Origin: JALZAA01 sp046724435 | Lineage (GTDB): Bacteria; Actinomycetota; Acidimicrobiia; IMCC26256; JACDBD01 | Direction of reading: 5' to 3' | Length of the DNA stretch: 23,165 bases | Assembly (NCBI GenBank): GCA_046724435.1 | Contig: JBKOWN010000031.1 | Span: 1-23,165 of the forward strand | Shown: piece after piece, positions 1 through 5,836 of the stretch | How positions within the stretch are numbered: position 1 is the first letter of the stretch | Layout of the letters: each line of letters opens with the position of its first letter | Notes under the pieces: model-generated | What the model saw: the letters and a program-made list of their open reading frames with translations, nothing else | The model's database searches: none | Told to the model about the DNA's origin: nothing | Position numbers and translations under genes: made by a program

Positions 1-750
1 CACACGGTCGAGCGCGAGAGCGTCGCGCGCCGCTACCGCACGGTGGGGATAGTCGTCGAGGTCGTCGACGAGCGGGCGGTGCTCGAGCACCGTCCGGTGT
101 CGCTCGCGCAGCCTCACGCGGTCCTGATCGGATCGCTGCTCTTCGCCGGTAGCGATGCCCGAGCGCAACCGCATCACGCGCGACGAAGGCTCGTACCAGA
201 TGGTTCCCCCGAGCTCGGCGACGCGCAAGCAGAGATCCATCGCGGCGGCGCGAAAAGTCGTGAACTGCTCATCAACGCCTCCGACACGAAGAAAGGCGTC
301 CCGCTCGAGCAACAACGCCGTTGACGAGCCGTCCGCCGGTCGAGCGAAGCGAACAACCGGGTCGTCGGCGGCGCTCCCCGCGCCGACGAGGCAGGGGACG
401 CCATCGCGGGCAACCATCGTGCCAGCCTCCACGATTCGGCCGTGCGGGTCGACGACACAAGGCGTGGCGCCGACGACGTTGCCTCTGGTCGGGGCGTCGA
501 CCGCATGCAAAAGGGGCTCGAGCCAGCCGGGCTCAGCCTGCACGTGGGCATCGACCAGCCACAGGAGACCATCATCCGCATCGGCGACCGCCGCGTTGAC
601 GTCACCGATCGGCGTGATGCTTGTTTGGCCGAGCTCGGGCGTGTGTCGAGCCAGAGCAGCAAGCGCATCATCTGCGGGCGCCTGCGCCCCGGTCGGAACG
701 ACGAACGCAGAGAGTCGGCGCCGACTGGTTCGTGGTTCGGCCTGTGTCAC
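1..750 (-). CDS. Family 2-like glycosyltransferase, 3' end outside the window
   Basis: The reading frame is open from a GTG at 750 to the window edge, giving 250 codons. A GT-A core is recognisable: a strand around residue 17 (SAFVVPTG), then GLLWLVDAHVQAEPGWL, a mid-domain GRIVEAGTMV, and the conserved LLLERDAFLRVGGVDEQF followed by DLCLRVAELGG. The tail resembles the linker seen after such domains in polysaccharide glycosyltransferases. Two points are odd. The usual D-x-D metal site is replaced by D-A-H, and the acidic ED before DLC is replaced by small residues, so catalysis is doubtful. The N-terminal nucleotide-binding half is also short. The GTG start overlaps the TGA of the coiled-coil gene by 4 nt (GTGA), implying translational coupling. 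A role in cell-surface polysaccharide synthesis is inferred. A second catalytic domain may lie beyond the window. Confidence 0.72.
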   Translation of the reverse strand, partial: MTQAEPRTSRRRLSAFVVPTGAQAPADDALAALARHTPELGQTSITPIGDVNAAVADADDGLLWLVDAHVQAEPGWLEPLLHAVDAPTRGNVVGATPCVVDPHGRIVEAGTMVARDGVPCLVGAGSAADDPVVRFARPADGSSTALLLERDAFLRVGGVDEQFTTFRAAAMDLCLRVAELGGTIWYEPSSRVMRLRSGIATGEEQRSDQDRVRLRERHRTVLEHRPLVDDLDDYPHRAVAARDALALDRV

Positions 751-1112
751 CGTGAGGGGCCCCGACCTCGTGCGAACACCCGGTGCACCAGTGTGACCAG
801 GCGATACGTCGAGGTTCGCTCGAACTCCTCGAGTTGACGCACGGCGGTATCGCGTTCCCAGCGCGCGGCTTCGACGTGCCGGCTCGCCTGCTCGTGCTCG
901 ACGGCAACGGTCTCGGCGGTTCGACGATGAGCATCGGCGACCTCACGTCTCATCCGCGTGACGAGATCCTCCAGCTGCTCGACCTGCCGCTCGAGCTGCT
1001 CGACCCGCAACTCGAGCTGCCGAATGTGTTCCGCCGCCACCAAGCGCTCCGAAAGAACGTGCTTGGTCTGTTCTTCATGGGCCTGACGGAGGAGGCGGAG
1101 CTCGTCTTCCAT
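747..1112 (-). CDS. Coiled-coil protein coupled to the glycosyltransferase gene
   Basis: 121 residues, almost entirely a charged heptad-rich coiled coil (about residues 1-95, for example IRQLELRVEQLERQVEQLE). A short C-terminal segment, FERTSTYRLVTLVHRVF, ends in basic residues. This arrangement resembles the coiled coil plus 'STxWRLTxPLR' tail often fused to surface-polysaccharide glycosyltransferases. Here it is a separate gene whose stop overlaps the GTG of the glycosyltransferase. It probably scaffolds or anchors that enzyme at the membrane (inference). The ATG at 1112 overlaps the stop of a 12-codon ORF (TGATG). No strong Shine-Dalgarno precedes it; AGGA lies about 14 nt upstream. No signal peptide or transmembrane helix is evident. 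Confidence 0.75.
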   Translation of the reverse strand: MEDELRLLRQAHEEQTKHVLSERLVAAEHIRQLELRVEQLERQVEQLEDLVTRMRREVADAHRRTAETVAVEHEQASRHVEAARWERDTAVRQLEEFERTSTYRLVTLVHRVFARGRGPSR

Positions 1113-1150
1113 CAGACAGCGCCCGGTCCTGCGAGCCTACGAAGCTTCAT
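1112..1150 (-). other. 12-codon upstream ORF overlapping the coiled-coil gene start
   Basis: ATG at 1150 begins a 12-residue frame (MKLRRLAGPGAV) whose TGA shares one base with the ATG of the coiled-coil gene. A TAGCGT hexamer at 1165-1160 lies 9 nt upstream of this ATG, close to the spacing expected for a leaderless start. It may be a coupling ORF, but so short a frame could be chance. Confidence 0.25.
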
Positions 1151-1182
1151 GGGCCGCCAACGCTAGTTCTCGCCCAGACGCG

Positions 1183-1214
1183 CCTGGAGGAGACGCCGGA
1201 GCGCCTCCTCCAGG
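1183..1214 (-). terminator. 10-bp perfect hairpin, possible terminator or attenuator
   Basis: CCTGGAGGAG (1183-1192) and CTCCTCCAGG (1205-1214) are perfect reverse complements around a 12-nt loop. The stem extends outward with a G-T pair and two further GC pairs. No T-tract follows on either strand, so intrinsic termination is uncertain. It lies between the small-protein gene and the coiled-coil gene, so it could end the upstream operon or regulate the downstream one. Confidence 0.4.
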
Positions 1215-1354
1215 TGCTCTCATTCGACTGGCAGGCTCGTCGTCCGGCTCACCACGGGTGGGACCAACTCCCGTCCGGGCGGCGAGGGTACGGCGGGTGG
1301 GATTCCGCCAGGCGGTCCAGCCTGCGCGCCCGATCGACGGGCGCTGAGCGTGGC

Positions 1355-1396
1355 CTAGCGGCCGCGTACCTCCAGAGTCCCCGATTGATCATGCAT
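1355..1396 (-). CDS. Possible 13-residue peptide behind a near-perfect Shine-Dalgarno
   Basis: The minus strand reads AAAGGAGGT at 1414-1406, then 9 nt, then ATG at 1396. The frame runs 13 codons (MHDQSGTLEVRGR) to a TAG at 1357-1355. This is among the strongest ribosome-binding sites in the window, yet it drives no long frame. An alternative ATG at 1392 opens a 46-codon Arg/Pro-rich frame ending at 1249 that looks non-coding. A GC hairpin follows the stop within about 10 nt, as in leader-peptide systems. I recognise no family. Confidence 0.3.
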   Translation of the reverse strand: MHDQSGTLEVRGR

Positions 1397-1474
1397 GCGT
1401 GGACCACCTCCTTTCCCTGGTACCGCTCTTGTATCACAAACGCATCGGCCGTTGGGGACACTTCCGTGCCGACG

Positions 1475-1708
1475 TCACCGAAGCCCGTCGTCAGGTTCGC
1501 CGGCCCTGATCGAGGAGTGAGGTCGATATCCGCGGTTGCGGGCTTCGGCCAGGGTGTCGGGCGAGAAGGCAGCGAATTGCTCGGACTGGACGAGCTCGTC
1601 GATGGCCGGTGCGAGGGTGGCGTCGTCCGTCAGGTCGAGGTCGTAGACGATCTGCGTGCGCTTGTCACCGAGGTATCTGTAGTCCTCGAAGCGCGCCGGT
1701 CGGCCCAC
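1475..1708 (-). CDS. Small conserved-looking protein of unknown function
   Basis: 77 residues from a GTG at 1708. The start is set by GAAGGGGACGAT, a good Shine-Dalgarno directly upstream. The N-terminal half is the most protein-like part: RFEDYRYLGDKRTQIVYDLD, then a helical stretch (PAIDELVQSEQFAAFSPDTLAEARNRGY) and a polar tail. There is no signal peptide, transmembrane helix or cysteine motif. It follows the membrane-anchored repeat protein by 42 nt on the same strand and is probably the last gene of the acyl-CoA dehydrogenase operon. I do not recognise the family. Being co-transcribed with acyl-CoA dehydrogenases, it may be an accessory factor, but that is only context. Confidence 0.6.
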   Translation of the reverse strand: MGRPARFEDYRYLGDKRTQIVYDLDLTDDATLAPAIDELVQSEQFAAFSPDTLAEARNRGYRPHSSIRAGEPDDGLR

Positions 1709-1750
1709 ATCGTCCCCTTCGTGAGAATCGGGCGCACGATATCGCTGGGC

Positions 1751-2197
1751 TCACACCTCGCGTTCGGGCGGTTCATCGGCTGGCGGCCCGACCGCCCCGA
1801 TGGCCCGGAGGTAGCTGAGCTGGGTCTCGAGGACCCCGTGCACCTGCTCGGGGAGGTAGGCCTCACCCGTGCTCGCGGCGCGCTCGACGATGTAGGCGAC
1901 GACCTCGGCGCCGCCGATGACGATCGGTCCCGGCACCTTCGGTCCGGACCCGTTCCCCGACACGCCTTCCTTCTCGAAGTACTCGAGCTGGAACTCGAGG
2001 ATGCGGCGCACGTCGTCCGAGGTGAGCGTGGCGGCGACGTCGTCGGGCACGTGTGCGACGACCCAGTCGTGGGCGTCGTCGAGGTCGAAGATCGCCGGCG
2101 GCGGCGCCTTGGCGATGCGCCCGGCCTCGCGGATGACCAACCACGCCGCGACCGCGACGACGACCGCAATGACGAGGACGCCGGCGACGATCTGCAC
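1751..2197 (-). CDS. Membrane-anchored protein with two similar helical units
   Basis: 148 residues from a GTG at 2197, chosen because GGAG (2211-2208) lies 10 nt upstream and the protein then starts directly with a transmembrane helix. A longer frame reaching 2380 only reads antisense through the dehydrogenase gene. Residues 2-22 are strongly hydrophobic, followed by basic residues, so it is an N-in signal anchor or uncleaved signal. The soluble part contains two alike stretches: VRRILEFQLEYF (about 63-74) and VHGVLETQLSYL (about 119-130), each following an acidic/helical lead-in, consistent with an internal duplication. It starts 16 nt after the dehydrogenase stop, so it is co-transcribed. 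I cannot name the family. An envelope-facing accessory to acyl-CoA metabolism is a guess. Confidence 0.68.
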   Translation of the reverse strand: MQIVAGVLVIAVVVAVAAWLVIREAGRIAKAPPPAIFDLDDAHDWVVAHVPDDVAATLTSDDVRRILEFQLEYFEKEGVSGNGSGPKVPGPIVIGGAEVVAYIVERAASTGEAYLPEQVHGVLETQLSYLRAIGAVGPPADEPPEREV

Positions 2198-2213
2198 GGG
2201 CGGCGTGCTCCGC

Positions 2214-3344
2214 TCAGATGCCGATGCGCTGCGCCAGCAGCTCCCGGTGATAGGTGGCGTCGCCGAGCAGGATCTCCGAGCTCTTCGCCCGCTTGAAGTA
2301 CAGGTGGGCGTCGTGCTCCCAGGTAAAGCCGATGCCGCCGTGGATCTGGATGTTCTCGGCGGCGGCGTGGAAGTACGCATCGGAGCAGTACGCCTTGGCC
2401 AGGCTCGCGACGACCGGGAGCTCCTCGTTGTCCTCGGCTGCCGCCCACGCCGCGTAGTACGCCGCCGACTTGGCCGACTCGACCTCGAGCAGCATGTCGG
2501 CGCATTTGTGCTTGATGGCCTGGAACGAGCCGATGGGGCGGCCGAACTGCACGCGCACCTTCGCGTAGTCGACCGACATCTCCAGCACCCTCTGCGCGCC
2601 GCCGACCATCTCGTTCGACAGACCGACGGCGGCCTGGTCGAGCGTCTTCGACAACGCCGCCCACCCCGCGCCCGGCTCGCCCAACGGCCGGGCGGCGACG
2701 TCCGAGAAATCGAGACGAGCCTGCTTCCGGGTCTGGTCCATCGTGGCGAGCGGCGTGCGTGTCAGGCCGGACGCGTCACCGTCCACGGCGAAGAACGAGA
2801 TGCCGTCCTCGCCGCTGGTACCGGCGAGCCGGGCCACGGTGATGATCGTGTTCGCGGTGTGCCCGTCGATCACGAACATCTTCGTGCCCGACAGCTGGTA
2901 GCTGTCGCCGCTCCCGCTGGCTTCCATCGTGATGCCCGCCGCGTCCCACCGGCCGTTCGGCTCGGTGAACGCGAGCGCGGCGATCGTCTCACCCGACGCG
3001 ATGCCGGGGAGCAGCTCGCTCTGCTGGGCATCCGTGCCGGCGTTCATGATCGCGTCCGCGGCCAGCACGACTGTCGAGAAGTACGGCGCACACAACAGGA
3101 CGCGCCCCATCTCCTCGAGCACGATGCCGAGCTCGACGAACGTGAAGCCCTGACCACCGTGGGCTTCGGGGAGGTGCAGGCTCTGGAGCCCCAGCTCCTG
3201 CGCCATCTGCTTCCATACCGCCTCGTCGTAGCCCTCGGTGGTCTCCATGAGGCGCCGCACCTCCGACGAAGGCGACTTCGCCTCCATGAATCTGCGAACG
3301 GCCTCGCGGAGCTGCTCCTGCTCCTCCGAGAACGCGAAGTTCAT
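2214..3344 (-). CDS. Acyl-CoA dehydrogenase, smaller subunit of a pair
   Basis: 376 residues with N-terminal, middle and C-terminal acyl-CoA dehydrogenase domains. The middle domain has AALAFTEPNGRWD (about 122-134). The C-terminal domain has RVQFGRPIGSFQAIKH (about 264-279), the usual FAD/dimer-contact segment, and IQIHGGIGFTWEHDAHLYFKRA. The region that should carry the isovaleryl/long-chain-type catalytic Glu reads TLDQAAVGLSNEM without the usual ER pair, so this subunit may not supply the base. Paired actinobacterial dehydrogenases such as mycobacterial FadE26/FadE27 form heterotetramers in which only one subunit is catalytic (family knowledge); this pair looks similar (inference). The start follows GAGGGGGAGAC, a strong Shine-Dalgarno, 9 nt after the partner gene. 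Substrate is unknown; steroid side chains or branched/CoA-linked acids are possible. Confidence 0.9.
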   Translation of the reverse strand: MNFAFSEEQEQLREAVRRFMEAKSPSSEVRRLMETTEGYDEAVWKQMAQELGLQSLHLPEAHGGQGFTFVELGIVLEEMGRVLLCAPYFSTVVLAADAIMNAGTDAQQSELLPGIASGETIAALAFTEPNGRWDAAGITMEASGSGDSYQLSGTKMFVIDGHTANTIITVARLAGTSGEDGISFFAVDGDASGLTRTPLATMDQTRKQARLDFSDVAARPLGEPGAGWAALSKTLDQAAVGLSNEMVGGAQRVLEMSVDYAKVRVQFGRPIGSFQAIKHKCADMLLEVESAKSAAYYAAWAAAEDNEELPVVASLAKAYCSDAYFHAAAENIQIHGGIGFTWEHDAHLYFKRAKSSEILLGDATYHRELLAQRIGI

Positions 3345-3353
3345 GTCTCCCCC

Positions 3354-4553
3354 TCAGGCTCGCGGCTCACGCGGGAGCCCGAGCACCCGCTCGCCGATGA
3401 TGTTGCGCTGGATCTCGCTGGAGCCGGCGTAGATCGTCTCCGACCGGCTGACCATGAACGTGCGCTCCAGCTCGTTGAGCACGTATTCGCCGTGCTCGTC
3501 TTCGGGCTCGCCCTCGACGAGCAGCCCGTCCGTGCCGAGCACGTGCATCGCGATCTCGCCGAGCCGGCGGTGCCACGTGCTCCAGTACAGCTTGCCGATG
3601 CTCGACTCAGGCCCGAGGACGCCCGTCTTCACCAGCTTGGTCAGCATGCGCAGACCGTTGTACTTCATGATCTGCACGCCGACGTACGAGTCGGCGAGCT
3701 CCTGACGGATCGCCGGCTCGGCGGTGGCACCGTTCTTGTGCGCCACCTCGATCAGCTCCGACACCTCGCGCTGGAACGCGATCTGCTGGGCGAGGAACGC
3801 GGTGCCGCGCTCGAAGCCGAGCGTTGCCATCGCGACCTTCCAGCCGTCGTTCACCTCGCCCACGACGTTCGCCTTGTCGGTACGCGCGTCGTCGAAGAAG
3901 ACTTCGTTGAACTCGGCCGTGCCCGTCATCTGCTTCAACGGTCGGACGGACACCCCCGGCTGCGCCATCGGGACGAGCAGATACGACAGTCCCTTGTGGG
4001 CGGGCGCGTCGGGGTCGGTGCGCACGACTGCGAAGCACCACTGCGCTCGGTGCGCGAGTGTCGTCCACACCTTCTGCCCGTTGACGACCCACTGGTCGCC
4101 ATCGAGCGCGGCGCGCGTCTGCACGTTCGACAGGTCCGAGCCGGCGTTGGGCTCCGAGTAGCCCTGGCACCAGAGCTCCTCGGCCGACTGGATCTTGGGC
4201 AAGAACCGGCGCTTCTGATCCTCGGTGCCGTAGGCGAGGAGCGTCGGCGCGAACAAGCCCTCGCCGAAGAAGCTCACCCGCGTCGGCGCGTCGGCCTTGG
4301 CATACTCCTCGTTGAAGATGACCTGCTCGGCGAAGCTCGCGCCGCGGCCGCCGTACTCCTCGGGCCAGTCGAGCCCCACCCAGCGGTCGCGTCCGAGCAG
4401 CTTCTCCCACTCGACGCGCAGCTCCCACGCGGTCTCGTCGGACGGCCCGCCGCCCCCGCCGAGCTCGGCGAACTCGCCCACGAGGTGGTCGGCCAGCCAC
4501 GCGCGCACCTCGGCGCGGAACGCCGCCTCCGCAGGCGTGTCGAGGAAGTCCAT
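3354..4553 (-). CDS. Acyl-CoA dehydrogenase, larger probably catalytic subunit
   Basis: 399 residues. Landmarks are LDWPEEYGGRGAS (about 61-73), the middle-domain CQGYSEPNAGSDLS (129-142), GQKVWTT (159-165) and the C-terminal SETIYAGSSEIQRNIIGERV. In many family members the catalytic Glu sits in 'YEG' near the C terminus; here it is YAG. A Glu at 248 (LGFERG) lies where isovaleryl-CoA and FadE26-type dehydrogenases carry theirs, so E248 is the likely base. This is the first gene of a probable four-gene minus-strand operon. Its ATG has no Shine-Dalgarno, but a TACCGT hexamer ends 8 nt upstream, consistent with a leaderless mRNA. Oxidation of an acyl-CoA to an enoyl-CoA with electrons passed to ETF is assigned from the family; the substrate is not identifiable. 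Confidence 0.92.
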   Translation of the reverse strand: MDFLDTPAEAAFRAEVRAWLADHLVGEFAELGGGGGPSDETAWELRVEWEKLLGRDRWVGLDWPEEYGGRGASFAEQVIFNEEYAKADAPTRVSFFGEGLFAPTLLAYGTEDQKRRFLPKIQSAEELWCQGYSEPNAGSDLSNVQTRAALDGDQWVVNGQKVWTTLAHRAQWCFAVVRTDPDAPAHKGLSYLLVPMAQPGVSVRPLKQMTGTAEFNEVFFDDARTDKANVVGEVNDGWKVAMATLGFERGTAFLAQQIAFQREVSELIEVAHKNGATAEPAIRQELADSYVGVQIMKYNGLRMLTKLVKTGVLGPESSIGKLYWSTWHRRLGEIAMHVLGTDGLLVEGEPEDEHGEYVLNELERTFMVSRSETIYAGSSEIQRNIIGERVLGLPREPRA

Positions 4554-4612
4554 TGCCGCGGACGGTACTGGACCGGTCGGTCAAGTTGCCACCGGCCGGT
4601 ACGCTCACATTC
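4554..4612. promoter_or_regulatory. Divergent promoter region with a GACCGGTC palindrome
   Basis: These 59 nt separate the dehydrogenase operon from the hydrolase-msrA operon. On the minus strand TACCGT (4567-4562) is 8 nt from ATG 4553. On the plus strand TACGCT (4600-4605) is 7 nt from GTG 4613. Neither gene has a Shine-Dalgarno. GACCGGTC at 4571-4578 is a perfect palindrome inside GACCGGTCGGTC, placed so that a bound protein could block both promoters. A TetR-type regulator would be typical for acyl-CoA dehydrogenase operons (inference). The -35 regions are weak. Confidence 0.5.
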
Positions 4613-5224
4613 GTGAACCGGCCGGCCCACTACGAGACCCCGGAACTGCGGATCGACAAGCTCACCGTCGGCCCGTTCGAGAACAACGTGTTCATCCTGC
4701 GGAGCAAGGGCACGGGCGAGGCGACGCTGCTCGACGCCGCCAACGAGCACGACCTGCTCCTCGAGGTCAGCCGGGCGACGGGCGTCCGGCGCGTCCTCAC
4801 CACGCACGGGCACTGGGACCACATCCAGGCCGTCGAGGCCGTGCGTGACGCCGGCATCGACGTGGGGATCGCCGCCGAGGACGCGTCCATGCTCCCGTCG
4901 TACGACTTCACGATCCCCGACGACGAGATCATCGAGGTGGGCGACCTCCGGCTGCGGACGATCCACACGCCCGGACACACGGCCGGATCGACCTGCTTCC
5001 TGCTCGAGGGCCATCCCGTCCTGTTCAGCGGCGACACGCTGTTCCCGGGCGGCCCCGGGAACACGGGCCTCCCGGGCGGGGACTTCGACCAGATCATCGA
5101 GTCGATCGACCGGCGCCTGTTCACGTTCCCGGGCGACCTGCTCGTGCTGCCCGGCCACGGCCTCGACACGACCCTCGACACCGAGCGCCCGCACCTGCAG
5201 GAGTGGATCGACCGCGGGTGGTGA
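4613..5224 (+). CDS. Metallo-beta-lactamase-fold hydrolase (glyoxalase II-like)
   Basis: 203 residues from a GTG at 4613. The zinc-binding signature HGHWDH (residues 65-70) is intact, with H122 in TPGHTAGS, D141 in FSGDTLF and H182 in LPGHG: the full ligand set of the dinuclear hydroxyacylglutathione-hydrolase-like subgroup. The PGGPGNTG loop is also typical. In an actinobacterium the substrate would be a mycothiol- or other thiol-linked ester rather than a glutathione ester (inference). The GTG was chosen over a TTG at 4553 because it sits 7 nt after TACGCT, fitting a leaderless start, and because conserved sequence begins just after it. It precedes msrA by 49 nt on the same strand. Confidence 0.88.
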   Translation: MNRPAHYETPELRIDKLTVGPFENNVFILRSKGTGEATLLDAANEHDLLLEVSRATGVRRVLTTHGHWDHIQAVEAVRDAGIDVGIAAEDASMLPSYDFTIPDDEIIEVGDLRLRTIHTPGHTAGSTCFLLEGHPVLFSGDTLFPGGPGNTGLPGGDFDQIIESIDRRLFTFPGDLLVLPGHGLDTTLDTERPHLQEWIDRGW

Positions 5225-5273
5225 GGAATACGCCGGTGTTGTACGTGGTGAGCGATCCAGGAAAGGTGATCCG

Positions 5274-5765
5274 ATGACGGAGACCAAGACCGAGCAGGCG
5301 ACGTTCGCGGCAGGCTGTTTCTGGGGCGTCGAGGGCGACTTCCGACAGATCCCGGGCGTGATCCGGACGACCGTCGGCTACAGCGGCGGACGGACCGACC
5401 ACCCGAGCTACGAGCAGGTCTGCAGCCACACCACCGGCCACGCCGAGGCCGTACTCGTCGAGTTCGACCCCGAGCAGGTCTCCTACAACGAGCTGCTCGA
5501 CGCCTTCTGGCACCTCCACGACCCGACCCAGCTCAACCGGCAGGGTCCCGACGTCGGCGACCAGTACCGCTCGGCGATCTTCTTCCACTCGCCCGAGCAG
5601 GAGGCCGCGGCCAAGGCGTCGAAGGAGGCCGCGCAGGCTCGGTTCAAGCGGCCGATCGTCACCGAGATCACGGCCGCGCAGGAGTTCTGGCCCGCCGAGG
5701 ACTACCACCAGCGCTACCTCGAGAAGCGCGGGATGGCGAGCTGCGCGATCACCGTCAATAACTGA
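5274..5765 (+). CDS. msrA: Peptide-methionine (S)-S-oxide reductase MsrA
   Basis: 163 residues. The catalytic motif GCFWG places the nucleophile at C15; VGYSGG (residues 34-39) and the acidic EFWPAEDYHQRYLE (137-150) are standard MsrA blocks. C50 and C157 are candidate resolving cysteines, regenerated by thioredoxin or mycoredoxin (family knowledge). It reduces methionine-S-sulfoxide in proteins or as the free amino acid in the cytoplasm. The ATG follows AGGAAAGG by about 7 nt. It lies downstream of the metallo-hydrolase, probably co-transcribed, and is followed by a strong terminator. Length is normal for a single-domain MsrA without an MsrB fusion. Confidence 0.96.
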   Translation: MTETKTEQATFAAGCFWGVEGDFRQIPGVIRTTVGYSGGRTDHPSYEQVCSHTTGHAEAVLVEFDPEQVSYNELLDAFWHLHDPTQLNRQGPDVGDQYRSAIFFHSPEQEAAAKASKEAAQARFKRPIVTEITAAQEFWPAEDYHQRYLEKRGMASCAITVNN

Positions 5766-5786
5766 CGCGATCCCACTCACACGCGA

Positions 5787-5814
5787 ATCGGCCCCGCTGC
5801 GAGGCGGGGCCGAT
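5787..5814. terminator. Bidirectional terminator between convergent msrA and binding-protein genes
   Basis: ATCGGCCCCGC (5787-5797) and GCGGGGCCGAT (5804-5814) form a perfect 11-bp GC-rich stem with a 6-nt loop. It sits 21 nt after the msrA stop and 22 nt beyond the stop of the opposing gene. T-tracts are poor, as is common in high-GC actinobacteria. Confidence 0.75.
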
Positions 5815-5836
5815 CGCGTTCTGGCGTCGCCGACGC

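Larger units (their letters stand above)
1113..1474 (-). other. 362-nt leader-like region without a clear protein gene
   Basis: Read on the minus strand, this region holds in order: an AAAGGAGGT Shine-Dalgarno (1414-1406); a 13-codon ORF (1396-1355); a 6-bp GC hairpin GCGCCC/GGGCGC (1344-1326); a perfect 10-bp hairpin (1214-1183); a TANNNT hexamer (1165-1160); and the 12-codon ORF that runs into the coiled-coil gene. A longer frame from 1461 to 1249 is Arg/Pro-rich and reads like antisense noise. The arrangement resembles an attenuator-type leader for the glycosyltransferase pair, but no specific mechanism can be read from it. Confidence 0.4.

Noticed and set aside
380..420. Apparent frameshift in the glycosyltransferase gene
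   Set aside because: On rereading, the base run on the minus strand is four C (GTCCCCTGC), which keeps the frame intact.
174..671. 165-codon minus-strand frame within the glycosyltransferase gene
   Set aside because: It is out of frame with the real protein (open from 750 to the window edge) and its Ser/Arg/Pro composition is that of an off-frame translation.
1249..1461. 70- or 46-codon minus-strand ORF between the small gene and the coiled-coil gene
   Set aside because: It is Arg/Pro/Trp-rich with no recognisable motif. The strong Shine-Dalgarno is better spaced for the 13-codon frame.
4553..4612. TTG start at 4553 for the metallo-hydrolase
   Set aside because: It would overlap the divergent dehydrogenase start and add 20 residues of promoter-derived sequence. 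GTG 4613 fits the conserved N terminus and the leaderless spacing.
1917..4616. 899-codon open frame on the plus strand
   Set aside because: It runs antisense to the two acyl-CoA dehydrogenases and the membrane protein, has His/Arg/Leu-rich low-information sequence, and shows no domain. It is a high-GC shadow frame.
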